This document shows, one piece after another, positions 49,919 through 59,407 of a stretch of DNA of 64,000 bases. A program made the position numbers and the translations under genes. The notes beneath the pieces were generated by a model. The model had not been told where the DNA came from, searched no databases, and saw only the letters and a program-made list of their open reading frames with translations. The stretch spans positions 124,272-188,271 of the forward strand of contig NZ_MSXW01000061.1 of assembly GCF_001945445.1 (NCBI RefSeq), read 5' to 3'. The stretch comes from Pseudomonas sp. PA27(2017). Its GTDB lineage: Bacteria; Pseudomonadota; Gammaproteobacteria; Pseudomonadales; Pseudomonadaceae. Positions within the stretch are counted from its first letter, which is position 1; every line of letters starts with the position of its first letter.

Positions 49919-50611
49919 TCAGACGCTGGCGATTTCCGCGGCGGTGAGTGCTCGGTACTGGCCGGGCGCCAGTTGTGGGTCGAGGACGATCTCGCCCATG
50001 CGCTCGCGGTGCAGGGCGACGACGCGGTTGCGGAAGTGGCCGAACATACGCTTGACCTGATGGTAGCGGCCTTCGAACAGGGTGAGCCGGGCGTGGTGAC
50101 TGTCCAGCACCTCGAGCCCGGCGGGCAGGGTGGTGAGATCTTCGAAAGCGAAGTACAGCCCGCGGGCGAAGACCTCGGCGTACTCGCCGGTGATCGGCTG
50201 TTCGGTGGTGACGTGATAGACCTTGGGCTTGCGCTCTTGCGGTTGAGTGATGCGCCGCGACCAGCGCCCATCATTGGTGATCAGCAACAGGCCGCTGGTG
50301 TTGAGATCCAGACGGCCGGCCAGGTGTAGCTCGTGTTTGTCCGGCTCGTCCAGCAGATCGAGCACGGTGCGGTGTTCGTCGTGCTCGGTGGCGCTGACCA
50401 CTCCGACCGGTTTGTGCAGCATCCAGTAGCGTGCGCTGCGCCCGGCCTGCAGCAGTTCGTCGTCCAGCTCCACGCGCTGGAAGTCGCGGATATCGAAGCG
50501 CGGATCAGAGATGACCTCGCCGTCCACGCGCAGGCGACCAGCGCTGATCAGCAGGCGGCTGTCCTGGCGGCTGAAACGGGGAAAATTACTGAGGAAACGA
50601 TCCAGGCGCAT
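49919..50611 (-). CDS. rsuA: 16S rRNA pseudouridine(516) synthase RsuA
   Basis: 230 residues. S4-like RNA-binding domain at the N-terminus (MRLDRFLSNFPRFSRQDSRLLISAGRLRVDG) and the synthase domain with the catalytic Asp in AGRLDLNTSGLLLITNDG, plus KVYHVTTEQP and EGRYHQVKRMFGHFRNRV. It isomerises U516 of 16S rRNA. The stop lies 3 bases beyond a downstream-coding start on the same strand, and the CWC gene is just upstream. Confidence 0.93.
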   Translation of the reverse strand: MRLDRFLSNFPRFSRQDSRLLISAGRLRVDGEVISDPRFDIRDFQRVELDDELLQAGRSARYWMLHKPVGVVSATEHDEHRTVLDLLDEPDKHELHLAGRLDLNTSGLLLITNDGRWSRRITQPQERKPKVYHVTTEQPITGEYAEVFARGLYFAFEDLTTLPAGLEVLDSHHARLTLFEGRYHQVKRMFGHFRNRVVALHRERMGEIVLDPQLAPGQYRALTAAEIASV

Positions 50612-50614
50612 GGT

Positions 50615-50836
50615 TCAGTCGGGCTCGCGTTCGTGCTCGCGAGAGGCAACGATTTGTACGACGCCTGCGCAGGCTGGGCACAGGCAGGCGCGGTTCAGCG
50701 CCTCGGGCGGCAGATCCTGCAACGCCTGCGGTTTGACCTCGACCTCGAAGCACCAGCAGTGCGTGACCTCGCTGTCGCTGGCGGCCTGGGCGCAGCTGTT
50801 GAGCTTGCCGCAGGCGGGGCACAGATTGGCGTTCAT
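50615..50836 (-). CDS. Cysteine-rich CWC-family protein
   Basis: 73 residues. Two cysteine groups (NLCPACGKLNSC, then THCWCFEVEV with the CWC motif, then RACLCPACAG) suggest a small zinc-binding protein. The function of this family is unknown. The gene ends three bases before rsuA, and the start overlaps the end of the diguanylate cyclase gene by 4 bases, so the three genes are probably cotranscribed. Confidence 0.85.
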   Translation of the reverse strand: MNANLCPACGKLNSCAQAASDSEVTHCWCFEVEVKPQALQDLPPEALNRACLCPACAGVVQIVASREHEREPD

Positions 50837-52308
50837 TGGGTTTCTTCGCACAGGCGGTTGCGCCCGGCCTGCTTGGCCCGGTACAGGGCGCGGTCGGCGC
50901 GGGCGATCAAGGCCTGCAGATCGTCACCTTCCTGCAGGGTGGCCAGGCCGATGCTGGTGGATGTGTGCAGCGTCTGCTCGGCGAACGTGAAGGCGCTGAC
51001 CTCGGTCTGCTGGCGGATCTTCTCACCGAGCTGGCGGGCCGCGTCGAGCGGGGTGTCCTTGAGCAGCAGGATGAACTCTTCACCGCCCCAGCGGCAGATG
51101 ATGTCCGACTGGCGCAGGTTCTCTTGCAGATGGCGGGCGAAGCCACGTAGCACCGCATCGCCGGCCAGGTGGCCGTGGCTGTCGTTGAGCTGCTTGAAAC
51201 CATCGAGGTCGAAGAGCAGGGCGCACAGGGTGCTCTGGCCGCGCCGTGCTTCCTGGATGGCCTGGTTGGCCAACAGCTCGAAGCCGCGGCGGTTGGGCAG
51301 TTCGGTCAGCGAGTCGGTGGTCGCCAGGGCGGTGATGCGCGCCTGGTAGCGGCGCAGCACCAGGGTCACCAGGGTGAGCACCACCAGGGTGACCACGCCG
51401 CAGATCAGCAGGTTGAGGTAAAGCGACTGGCGAATGCCGGCCAGGGCGCCTGTTTCGTGCTTGTCGACGAACAGGTACCAGTCCAGCTCGGGAATGAAGC
51501 GCACGTTGAGGAAATGGCCGCGGCCATGTTCCTGGTAGAAGAAGTTGCCGCTCTTGGGGTGGGGCAGCTTGCTGTGCAGCTCTTCGAGGCCCTCGACGTC
51601 GCTCAGCTGGTCGCCGATGCGCGCGCCCATGGGGCCGCCGCTGGCGCCGGTGAGCACGATGCGCCCGGTGGTGTCGACGAAGTACACGCTGCGGTCGTAG
51701 CGCCGCTGGTACTGGTCGATCAACTGCACCACGGCGTCCACGGTGAGACCGACACCGGTGGCACCGATGAAGCGGTGCTCGTAGTCGAACACCTTGTAGT
51801 TGATGAACACCGTCATGCGATCGCCGTTGGCCATGTCGATGTCGACGTTGATCTCGTAGGGCTCCTCCTGATCGCGCAGGCGGTAATACCAGACGTCGCG
51901 GGTGGCCTGCTCGTCGACCTTTTTCAGCACGCCCTTGGCCTGGTAATAGGTCTTGCTCTGCTCGGAGACGAAGAAGCTGGTAACCGCGCCATAGTGGCTC
52001 TGCACTTCCTGCAGGTAGCGGATCATCGGCTCCAGGTCCTGCTCGCCGCCGAGCACCCAGTCCCGCACGAAGGTATCGCGGGACATCATCGAAGAGATGA
52101 GGATGGGCCGCACCAGATCCTTCTGGATCTCCGAATAGACGTTGTCCGAAGTCAACGGCAGTTCGGTGTTGACGATGTTGTCGCGGATCGAATCCAGCGC
52201 CGCGTGATAGCTGGCCAGCGAGGTGGCGATGAAACCGCAGATGAGCAGGATCAGCAGAATGAAGACCAGCGAGCGAGGGCTGGCAGCTTTGGCGGACGGT
52301 GATGGCAT
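50833..52308 (-). CDS. Membrane diguanylate cyclase with periplasmic sensor domain (GGDEF)
   Basis: 491 residues from ATG 52308. Membrane helices at about 12-35 (LVFILLILLICGFIATSLAS) and 290-315 (LNLLICGVVTLVVLTLVTLVL) flank a periplasmic domain like dCACHE (YYQAKGVLKK, YKVFDYEHRFIGATGVGLTVD). The C-terminal GGDEF domain has WGGEEF as active site and RQSD five residues before it as the c-di-GMP inhibitory site, so it should be an active, product-inhibited cyclase. The open frame extends upstream, but no ribosome-binding site supports a longer form. Signal unknown. Confidence 0.9.
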   Translation of the reverse strand: MPSPSAKAASPRSLVFILLILLICGFIATSLASYHAALDSIRDNIVNTELPLTSDNVYSEIQKDLVRPILISSMMSRDTFVRDWVLGGEQDLEPMIRYLQEVQSHYGAVTSFFVSEQSKTYYQAKGVLKKVDEQATRDVWYYRLRDQEEPYEINVDIDMANGDRMTVFINYKVFDYEHRFIGATGVGLTVDAVVQLIDQYQRRYDRSVYFVDTTGRIVLTGASGGPMGARIGDQLSDVEGLEELHSKLPHPKSGNFFYQEHGRGHFLNVRFIPELDWYLFVDKHETGALAGIRQSLYLNLLICGVVTLVVLTLVTLVLRRYQARITALATTDSLTELPNRRGFELLANQAIQEARRGQSTLCALLFDLDGFKQLNDSHGHLAGDAVLRGFARHLQENLRQSDIICRWGGEEFILLLKDTPLDAARQLGEKIRQQTEVSAFTFAEQTLHTSTSIGLATLQEGDDLQALIARADRALYRAKQAGRNRLCEETQ

Positions 52309-52428
52309 CGTGCTGGCTTCTTTGTAGATGGCCGCCATGCTAGGTGGGCTGGGGCGCGGGCGCAAGCCAGGCCGCGCGAAGCCTGATGGCTTGCGCGGCA
52401 CGGCGGAGCCTGCCAGTGGCCGAGGTGC

Positions 52429-55400
52429 TTATGCCTGTTCGATGACGGCCACGCGCTGGCCGGCGCGCACGGCGGCGCCCGGTTGCACGCGAACCTCGCG
52501 GACGATGCCGGCGACCGGTGCGGTGAGCGGGATTTCCATCTTCATGGATTCCAGAATCACCAGTACGTCGCCAGCCTCGACGCTGGCGCCGGCCTCGACC
52601 TGCACCTGCCAGAGGTTGCCGGCGATGTGGCTGTCGACGCTGTGTTGGCCAGCGTCGAGCGGTGCATCCTCGGTGACTTCGGCCACGCCTTCGTCGCTTT
52701 CGAAATGCGCCTGGCCGGAGTCGATCCAGCGCTGGCGTTCGGCGGCGAAGGCGGTGCGCTGCTGATCGCGGAAGGCGGCGATGCCGTCGGCTTCGTCAGC
52801 GAGGAACTGCTGGTAGTCGGCCAGGGCCAGCTCGCTCTCCTCGATGCGCAGCTCGAAGCGGCCCAGGGGAAAGTCGCGGCGGATGCGCAGCAATTCGTCG
52901 GCGCTGACCGGGTAGAAGCGGATCTGGTCGAAGAAGCGCAGCAGCCAGGGCTTGCCATCGAAGGCGGCGACTTCACGGTAGCGGTTCCACATCTGCAGGG
53001 TGCGGCCAACGAACTGGTAACCGCCGGGGCCTTCCATGCCGTACACGCACATGTAGGCGCCACCGATGCCCACCGAGTTCTCGGCGGTCCAGGTGCGCGC
53101 CGGGTTGTACTTGGTGGTGACCAGGCGGTGGCGTGGGTCCAGCGGCGTGGCCACCGGCGCGCCGAGGTAGACATCGCCCAGGCCCATGACCAGGTAGCTG
53201 GCGTCGAACACGGTGCGGTAGACCTCGTCGAGGTTTTCCAGGTCGTTGATGCGGCGGATGAACTCCAGGTTGCTCGGGCACCAGGGCGCGTCCTTGCGTA
53301 CGGTGGTCATGTACTTGTCGATCGCCAACTGGCAGGCCGGGTCGTCCCAGGACAGCGGCAGGTGGACGATGCGTGACGGCACCTTCAAGTCGCGCGCGGC
53401 GCACACCGCGTCCCATTCGCCGGCGACGATAGCCAGCAGCGTTTCCAGTGCCAGGGTTTCCGGCTGGTAATGCACTTGCAGCGAGCGGATACCGGGCGTC
53501 AGGTCGATCACGCCGTCGAGTCGCTTGGCTTCGAGTGCCTGCATCAGTGCATGGCCGCGGAAACGCAGTACCAGGTCGAGCTCCGGCTGGCCGATTTCCA
53601 GCAGCAGATGGGTGTCGCCGGAGAGACGCGCGACCAGGCGCGTGTCGTCCTGGCCGATATCCAGCACGATGGGGCTTTGCAGCTCGGATGTTCTTGTGGG
53701 AGCGGTCGCGTCTGTGGGTGCGGCCGGGCGGCGCTCCGTTTCAGCCGCGATGCAGGCAACATTGGTATCGCGGATAAATCCGCTCCCACGGAGGGTGGTG
53801 CATTCGAGGTTGATCGCGCTGGCCAGCTCCCGCGCAGTGGCGATATCCACCGCCACGAAGCGTACCTTGTCGCCGGCCTTGAGCTGGCCGAGCTGCCACA
53901 GATCGGCCTCGATGATGGTCACCGGACACACGAAGCCGCCCAGGCTCGGGCCGTCCGGGCCGAGGATCACCGGCATGTCGCCAGTGAAGTCCACCGCGCC
54001 GATGGCGTAGGGGTTGTCGTGGATGTTCGAGGGATGCAGCCCGGCCTCGCCGCCGCTCTCGCGCACCCATTCGGGCTTAGGGCCGATCAGGCGCACGCCG
54101 GTACGGCTGGAGTTGAAGTGCACCTCCCAGGCGGTGGCGAAGAAGGTGTCGATATAGGCGGGCGTGAAGTACTCCGGCGCGCCATGGGGCCCGTAGATCA
54201 CGCGGATCTCGCGCACGGCGGGTAAGGCGGGGCACAGCTCTGCCGGCAGTTGCGTGCCTGCCTGACGATCCACCAAGGCCGGGATGTGCAGCACGTCGCC
54301 GGCACGCAGGGCGCGGCCGCCGTGGCCGCCGAACTGACCGAGGGTGAAGGTGCTCTTGCTGCCCAGGTAATCCGGCACCTGGATGCCGCCACCAATGCTC
54401 AGATAACTACGCGCGCCGGGCCCATTGATGGTGCCAAGGGCCACGGTACTGCCGGCTTTGACCAGCAGCGCGGTGTTGATCGGCTGGGCGATACCATCGA
54501 TGCTCAGGGGAATCTCGGCACCGGTCACGGCGATCACCGCGTCGGTGTTGAAGCGCAGCAGCGGGCCGCTCATGGTGATTTCCAGCGCAGCGGCGCCTTC
54601 GACATTACCGAGAAGACGGTTGCCCAGTCGCAGCGCGCGGCTGTCCATCGGCCCGGACGGCGGCACGCCGACTGCCCAGTAGCCGAGGCGGCCGGGGAAG
54701 TCCTGCACGGTGGTCTGGGTGCCGGCGCTGAGCATCTCGAAGGTGCTGGCCTGGTAGACCAGGTTTTCCAGGCAGCGTGTCCAGGGCGAGCCGCTGGCGA
54801 ACGGGGCGTCGCAGAGAATCTGGCGCAGGTAGTCGCGGTTGCATTCCACGCCATAGAGCACCGAGTCGGCCAGGGCTTTATCGAGGGCGGCGCTGGCTTG
54901 TTCACGGCTCGGCTGCCAGGTGATCAGCTTGGCGATCATCGGGTCGAAGTAGGGCGGGATCTCGCAGCCGGCTTCGACCCAGGTATCGATGCGCAGCGCC
55001 TTGCCGTCGGCTTCGGGGAACTGTACGGCGGTGAGCAGGCCGGGGCTGGGCTGGAAGTCGCGGCCCGGGTCTTCGGCATACAGGCGCGCCTGGATGGCAT
55101 GGCCGCTGGGCTGCAGGCGTGCGGCCAGTTCGCTGAGCGGCGGCAGATCGCCGGCGGCGAGCTCGATCATCCAGCGCACCAGGTCGACGCCCCACACCTG
55201 TTCGGTGACGCCATGCTCGACCTGCAGGCGGGTGTTCACTTCCAGGAAGTAGAAGCGCTCGGCCTCGCTGTCGTAAACGAATTCGACGGTGCCGGCACTG
55301 CGGTAGCTGACCGCCTTGGCCAGCTCGATCGCCGCGGCGCACAGCGCCTCATTCATGCCCGCGGGCAGGTTGGGGGCCGGGGTTTCTTCCAGCACCTTCT

Positions 55401-56103
55401 GGTTGCGGCGCTGCACCGAGCAGTCGCGCACGCCGAGGGCGATCACCTCGCCCTGGCCATCACCGAACACCTGCACTTCCAGGTGGCGGGCGCGCTGGAT
55501 GTACTTTTCGATGAACACGCCGCTGTCGCTGAAGTTGTTCTGCCCCAGGCGCTTGACCGCCTCGAAGGCGTCGCAGAGCTCGGCCGCCGAACGGCAGACG
55601 CGCATGCCGATGCCGCCGCCGCCGGCGGTGCTCTTGAGCATCACCGGATAGCCGACCTGCTCACCGGCGACCAGGGCGGCGTCGAGGTTTTCCAGCAACT
55701 CGGTGCCTTCGAGCATCGGCACGCCGTGCTGTTTGGCCAGGGCGCGGGCGGTATGCTTGAGACCGAACACGCGCAGTTGCTCGGGTGTCGGGCCGACGAA
55801 GGCGATACCGGCGGTTTCGCAGGCTTCGGCGAAGGCGGCGTTTTCGGAAAGGAAGCCGTAGCCGGGGTGAATGGCTTTGGCGCCAGTCTGCCGGGCGACA
55901 GCGAGGATCTTGTCGACCACCAGATAGGTTTGCGCGGCCGGGCCCTCGCCGAGGGGGAACGCCTCGTCGGCTTGCTGGACATGCAGGCTGGCCACGTCGG
56001 CTTCGGAGTAGACGGCGACGCCCTTGACGTCGAGCTCACGCAGGGTGCGCAGGATGCGGCAGGCAATGGCGCCACGGTTGGCGATCAGCAGTTTGTCGAA
56101 CAT
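52429..56103 (-). CDS. Biotin-dependent guanidine (urea-type) carboxylase
   Basis: 1224 residues. Biotin carboxylase domain (1-450) with MFDKLLIANRGAIACRIL, ATP-grasp STAGGGGIGMRV and EKYIQRARHLEVQV; carboxyltransferase modules AHS2 (about 470-770) and AHS1 (about 805-1020); C-terminal biotinyl domain with ESMKMEI (Lys1188). Such enzymes were first called urea carboxylases, but the guanidine-I riboswitch and UAAP genes upstream point to guanidine as substrate. Residues 772-803 come from an in-frame REP palindrome. Start 56103 gives the family N-terminus; the open frame extends further upstream without support. Confidence 0.9.
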   Translation of the reverse strand: MFDKLLIANRGAIACRILRTLRELDVKGVAVYSEADVASLHVQQADEAFPLGEGPAAQTYLVVDKILAVARQTGAKAIHPGYGFLSENAAFAEACETAGIAFVGPTPEQLRVFGLKHTARALAKQHGVPMLEGTELLENLDAALVAGEQVGYPVMLKSTAGGGGIGMRVCRSAAELCDAFEAVKRLGQNNFSDSGVFIEKYIQRARHLEVQVFGDGQGEVIALGVRDCSVQRRNQKVLEETPAPNLPAGMNEALCAAAIELAKAVSYRSAGTVEFVYDSEAERFYFLEVNTRLQVEHGVTEQVWGVDLVRWMIELAAGDLPPLSELAARLQPSGHAIQARLYAEDPGRDFQPSPGLLTAVQFPEADGKALRIDTWVEAGCEIPPYFDPMIAKLITWQPSREQASAALDKALADSVLYGVECNRDYLRQILCDAPFASGSPWTRCLENLVYQASTFEMLSAGTQTTVQDFPGRLGYWAVGVPPSGPMDSRALRLGNRLLGNVEGAAALEITMSGPLLRFNTDAVIAVTGAEIPLSIDGIAQPINTALLVKAGSTVALGTINGPGARSYLSIGGGIQVPDYLGSKSTFTLGQFGGHGGRALRAGDVLHIPALVDRQAGTQLPAELCPALPAVREIRVIYGPHGAPEYFTPAYIDTFFATAWEVHFNSSRTGVRLIGPKPEWVRESGGEAGLHPSNIHDNPYAIGAVDFTGDMPVILGPDGPSLGGFVCPVTIIEADLWQLGQLKAGDKVRFVAVDIATARELASAINLECTTLRGSGFIRDTNVACIAAETERRPAAPTDATAPTRTSELQSPIVLDIGQDDTRLVARLSGDTHLLLEIGQPELDLVLRFRGHALMQALEAKRLDGVIDLTPGIRSLQVHYQPETLALETLLAIVAGEWDAVCAARDLKVPSRIVHLPLSWDDPACQLAIDKYMTTVRKDAPWCPSNLEFIRRINDLENLDEVYRTVFDASYLVMGLGDVYLGAPVATPLDPRHRLVTTKYNPARTWTAENSVGIGGAYMCVYGMEGPGGYQFVGRTLQMWNRYREVAAFDGKPWLLRFFDQIRFYPVSADELLRIRRDFPLGRFELRIEESELALADYQQFLADEADGIAAFRDQQRTAFAAERQRWIDSGQAHFESDEGVAEVTEDAPLDAGQHSVDSHIAGNLWQVQVEAGASVEAGDVLVILESMKMEIPLTAPVAGIVREVRVQPGAAVRAGQRVAVIEQA
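53695..53790. repeat. REP palindrome pair inside the carboxylase coding sequence
   Basis: On the minus strand, GTGGGAGCGGATTTATCCGC begins the element and an inverted counterpart (GACGCGACCGCTCCCACA) ends it, 96 bases or exactly 32 codons. This is the Pseudomonas REP type. It is read in frame as GSGFIRDTNVACIAAETERR and onward, between the two carboxyltransferase modules. Confidence 0.8.
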
Positions 56104-56350
56104 TCGAGGTGCCCTCGAAAAAGGCGGGCCGTCCCGCCGGTATTGGGTCTTGGCCACGGTCGTCCGTGGTTGAAATCGAGTTGATCGCTTGCTGCTTATG
56201 CTGGCGCGATTCAGATCGCGCTCTGGTGGGCGTAAAGAGCGACGGCTAGGCGCCCCGATCCACCCTACGCATCGCGGTTTTGCTTGGCGGTTAGGCATTG
56301 CCCCGAGCGGCTCTGGCAGATCAGCAGCAGGAAGCGGCGCAGGCGCTGGC

Positions 56351-56986
56351 TCAGTTCCATACCAGCACCTCGGCAGGGGTCGGGTTCCAGCCGTTGCAGG
56401 GATTGTTCAGCTGCGGGCAGTTGGAGATCAGCACGATCACATCGGTCTCGGCACGCAGCTCTACGTACTTGCCGGGCGCGGAGATGCCGTCCTCGAAGGT
56501 CAGGCCGCCTTCCGGCGTGACCGGCACGTTCATGAAGAAGTTGATGTTGGCGCCGATGTCGCGCTTTTCCAGGCGACCGTCGTGCAGGCTGGCACGCAGG
56601 AAATTGTCGCGGCAGCTGTGCATGTAGCGTTTGTCCAGGGCATAGCGCACGGTGTTGCTCTCCTGGGCGCAAGCGCCGCCGAGGGTGTCGTGGCGCCCGC
56701 AGGTGTCGGCGACGATCGTCAGCAGGGGGTTGCCGAGGTTGGAGTAGAGCACCGTGCCGGTTGTCAGGTAGACGTTGTTCTGCTTGCGCAGGGTGCGCTG
56801 CGGGTCGAAGCGCTCACGCGGGTTTCTGGCGGCGAAGAACAGCGTGTCGATGGCCTGGTTACCTTCAAGGTCGTGCAGGCGCAGGGTCTGCCCGGCCTTG
56901 ACCTCGAACAGGTAGGGCTCGCCGGCCGGAATCGTGTGGCGGAATACGGCGGTTTCGGGATGCAGGTTACTTGCGGTCAGGCTCAT
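56351..56986 (-). CDS. UAAP2, carboxyguanidine deiminase-type subunit (DUF1989)
   Basis: 211 residues. Shares DUF1989 features with its upstream partner: FRHTIPAGEPYLFEVKAGQTLRLHDLEG, then LYSNLGNPLLTIVADTCGRHDTLGGAC with conserved Cys and His, and SCRDNFLRASL. In guanidine pathways the two UAAP proteins form the deiminase that converts carboxyguanidine to allophanate. The ATG is preceded by AAAGGTAC... upstream of it a 10-base gap to the UAAP1 stop. Confidence 0.85.
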   Translation of the reverse strand: MSLTASNLHPETAVFRHTIPAGEPYLFEVKAGQTLRLHDLEGNQAIDTLFFAARNPRERFDPQRTLRKQNNVYLTTGTVLYSNLGNPLLTIVADTCGRHDTLGGACAQESNTVRYALDKRYMHSCRDNFLRASLHDGRLEKRDIGANINFFMNVPVTPEGGLTFEDGISAPGKYVELRAETDVIVLISNCPQLNNPCNGWNPTPAEVLVWN

Positions 56987-56996
56987 GTCGGCATCC

Positions 56997-57722
56997 TCAA
57001 AGGTACTGGCGTTCGGTGTTATGGAAGGCGCGGCCGTTCTCCGGGCGCGAGGTGCGGCACAGCACGCTGATGCCGTCGCTCTGCACCTTGCTCCAGGCGA
57101 GCTGCACCGGCTTGGGCGCGTACTGCGGGTTGGGGTCCATTGGGTGCTGCAGGGCGGTGAGCACCACCAGGCTGTCCATCGGTGCGTACAGCTCGACGTA
57201 GTCGCCAGCCTGGCTGTTGCCGGGCCGGAAGCGGAAGGCGCCATCGGCGTCGACGTCCACGCGGCTGAACAGGTTGAGGTTCATCAACAGGTCCTGCAGG
57301 TTCAGGTTCCACTTGCCCATTTCCACCAGCAGGTTGTCGGTGCCGTTACGAAAGAAGCCGTTGCGCAGTTCCTGGTAGCGGCCCTGGCCGTACTTCTCGG
57401 CGACTTCCTCGGCGTTCAGCACGCCGCCGAAGCTGTCGTGCCAGCCACAGGTGTCGGCGGTGATGGCCGCCAGCACCTTGCCCATGTCCGAATACAGGCA
57501 GTGGCCGGTGGTGAGCTTGGCGGTGTGCTGGCCCTTGAGGGTGTCGGGGAGGTTCAGGCGCTCGCTTTTTTCGGCAGCGTTGAACAGCAACAGGCTGACG
57601 TTGGCGCCGCCTTCGATATCGGTGATACGCAGCAGTTCGCCGCGCTTGAGCACGAAGGAGGTGTGGCCGCCACCTGGGACGGTTTCTTCGTACAGCGTGT
57701 GGCGCAAATCAAGTACTGTCAT
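56997..57722 (-). CDS. UAAP1, carboxyguanidine deiminase-type subunit (DUF1989)
   Basis: 241 residues. MTVLDLRHTLYEETVPGGGHTSFVLKRGELLRITDIEG and LYSDMGKVLAAITADTCGWHDSFGGV are the family signatures, with conserved Cys/His probably binding a metal. Paired with UAAP2 it would act on the product of the downstream carboxylase. It lies 9 bases after the ABC ATPase gene. Confidence 0.87.
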   Translation of the reverse strand: MTVLDLRHTLYEETVPGGGHTSFVLKRGELLRITDIEGGANVSLLLFNAAEKSERLNLPDTLKGQHTAKLTTGHCLYSDMGKVLAAITADTCGWHDSFGGVLNAEEVAEKYGQGRYQELRNGFFRNGTDNLLVEMGKWNLNLQDLLMNLNLFSRVDVDADGAFRFRPGNSQAGDYVELYAPMDSLVVLTALQHPMDPNPQYAPKPVQLAWSKVQSDGISVLCRTSRPENGRAFHNTERQYL

Positions 57723-57731
57723 GGCAGTCTC

Positions 57732-58529
57732 CTACAGGGCTGGCGCAAGGTGCGCCGGCAACGCCGCGATAGCGCTTCGGCGATCGCTGTTCAGGGGGAT
57801 GTCGTAGGTGATGCGCGCACCGAAGGCATTCGGCGCGTGCGGGTCGACGCGGGTCTTGTCGAATACCATCAGGCGGGTGCCGAGGCTGAAGCCTTCGGAC
57901 AGGTCATGGGTGACCATGAACACGGTCAGGCCGGTTTCGCGCCACAGCTCGAGCAGCAGGGCGTGCATATCCTTGCGGATGCCGGGGTCCAGCGCGCCGA
58001 AGGGTTCGTCGAGCAACAGCACGCGCGGCTTCATGATCAGTGCCTGGGCAATCGCCAGGCGCTGCTGCATGCCGCCGGAGAGCTGGCTGGGGTATTTGTC
58101 CAGGGCATGGCCGAGGCCGACTTTCTGCAGCAGCTCGGCGGCTTGCTCGCGGGCGTCACGCTTGGCACTGCCGAACAGTCGGCCGAGCAGGGCGGAGCGC
58201 GGCAGCTCCAGGCCGATGGCGACGTTATCCAGCACGCTCAGGTGCGGGAACACCGAGTAGCGCTGGAATACCACGCCGCGGCTGGCGTCCGGCTCGCCAG
58301 CCAACGGTTTGCCGTCCAGCAGGATCTCGCCTTTGCTGGGCCGTTCCTGGCCCAGCAGCAGGCGCAGAAAGGTCGACTTGCCGCAGCCGGACGCACCGAC
58401 CAGGGTGCAGAACTCGCCTTCGGTGATGGACAGGTTCAGGCGCTCGAGAACGGTCTGGTCACCATAGCGCTGCCAAACGTTGTTGACCTCGATGAACGCA
58501 CCTACTGCGCTATTTTCTTTATGGGTCAT
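57732..58529 (-). CDS. ABC transporter ATP-binding protein (guanidine/urea-type uptake)
   Basis: 265 residues. Walker A GASGCGKST, Q-loop VVFQRYSVF, signature LSGGMQQR, Walker B VLLLDEPFGALD and switch His in MVTHDLSEGF. NitT/TauT-like class. Overlaps the permease stop by 4 bases. Energises uptake with the permease and the binding protein of the same operon. Confidence 0.93.
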   Translation of the reverse strand: MTHKENSAVGAFIEVNNVWQRYGDQTVLERLNLSITEGEFCTLVGASGCGKSTFLRLLLGQERPSKGEILLDGKPLAGEPDASRGVVFQRYSVFPHLSVLDNVAIGLELPRSALLGRLFGSAKRDAREQAAELLQKVGLGHALDKYPSQLSGGMQQRLAIAQALIMKPRVLLLDEPFGALDPGIRKDMHALLLELWRETGLTVFMVTHDLSEGFSLGTRLMVFDKTRVDPHAPNAFGARITYDIPLNSDRRSAIAALPAHLAPAL

Positions 58530-59341
58530 GCCTTGGCCCCCTCGTACCAGGGAAAGCACAGCCGGGTGAGCTGGCGCAGGCCCAGGTCCATCAGCCAGGC
58601 GAGCAGGGTGATCCACACCACGTACGGCAGGATCACGTCCATGGCCATGTAGCGGCGTACCAGAAAGATGCGGTAGCCCAGGCCGTCGGTGCTGGCGATG
58701 GCTTCGGCAGCGATCAGGAACAGCCAGGCCGAACCCAGCACCAGGCGCAGGGCGATCAGCAGGCGTGGCAGCAATTGCGGCAGCACCACGCGCAGGATCA
58801 GCGTCCAGGTGCTGGCACCCAGGGTCTGGGCCTTGATCAGCAGCTCCCGGGGAATTTCCCGGGCACGCTGTTCCAGGTCCCGGGCGAGGATCGGGGTGAT
58901 GCCGATGACGATCAGCATCACCTTGGATAGCTCGCCCAGGCCGAAGACGATGAACAGGATCGGCAGGATCGCCAGCGGCGGCACCATCGACAGCACGGTG
59001 AGCAGAGGCGACAGCGGCGCACCGAACAGCGGCAGGATGCCTGCGGCGATACCCAGGCACAGGCCGACCACGGCAGCGATGCCGATGCCGATGCCCAGGC
59101 GCGTCAGGCTCGAGGTGGTGTCCTGCCAGAAGGCGTACTCGCCGGTGCGCTTGTCTTCGGTGAAGGCCAGGCGGTCGACGGCGGCAATCATCTGGCTGGC
59201 GCTGGGCAGCAGCTTGTCGTTGGGGTTGTCCGCCAGACGCTGCGCCGAGCCCGCGAAGTAAGCGAACAGCAGCAGCGCGAACGGCAACAACACCAGCAGC
59301 AAGCGGCCGGCCCGGTCGGGATGTCGGTTGATCAGGCGCAT
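58526..59341 (-). CDS. ABC transporter permease
   Basis: 271 residues, six or so membrane helices (LLLVLLPFALLLFAYFAG at the start, IGIGIAAVVGLCLGIAAGIL, PPLAILPILFIVFGLG). The EAA-type loop that contacts the ATPase is REIPRELLIKAQTLGAS. Member of the NitT/TauT-like importers. The stop overlaps the ATPase gene. Confidence 0.92.
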   Translation of the reverse strand: MRLINRHPDRAGRLLLVLLPFALLLFAYFAGSAQRLADNPNDKLLPSASQMIAAVDRLAFTEDKRTGEYAFWQDTTSSLTRLGIGIGIAAVVGLCLGIAAGILPLFGAPLSPLLTVLSMVPPLAILPILFIVFGLGELSKVMLIVIGITPILARDLEQRAREIPRELLIKAQTLGASTWTLILRVVLPQLLPRLLIALRLVLGSAWLFLIAAEAIASTDGLGYRIFLVRRYMAMDVILPYVVWITLLAWLMDLGLRQLTRLCFPWYEGAKA

Positions 59342-59407
59342 AGAACTCTCGTTGGCGATGGCTGAGTCGAGACGCGTCCCCACGCCGGGCGTGGGGACGA
59401 TCAGCCC

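Noticed and set aside
52429..56103. Two separate genes split at the REP element
   Set aside because: The frame is open through the element, the domains on both sides are complete, and no stop or start lies in it.
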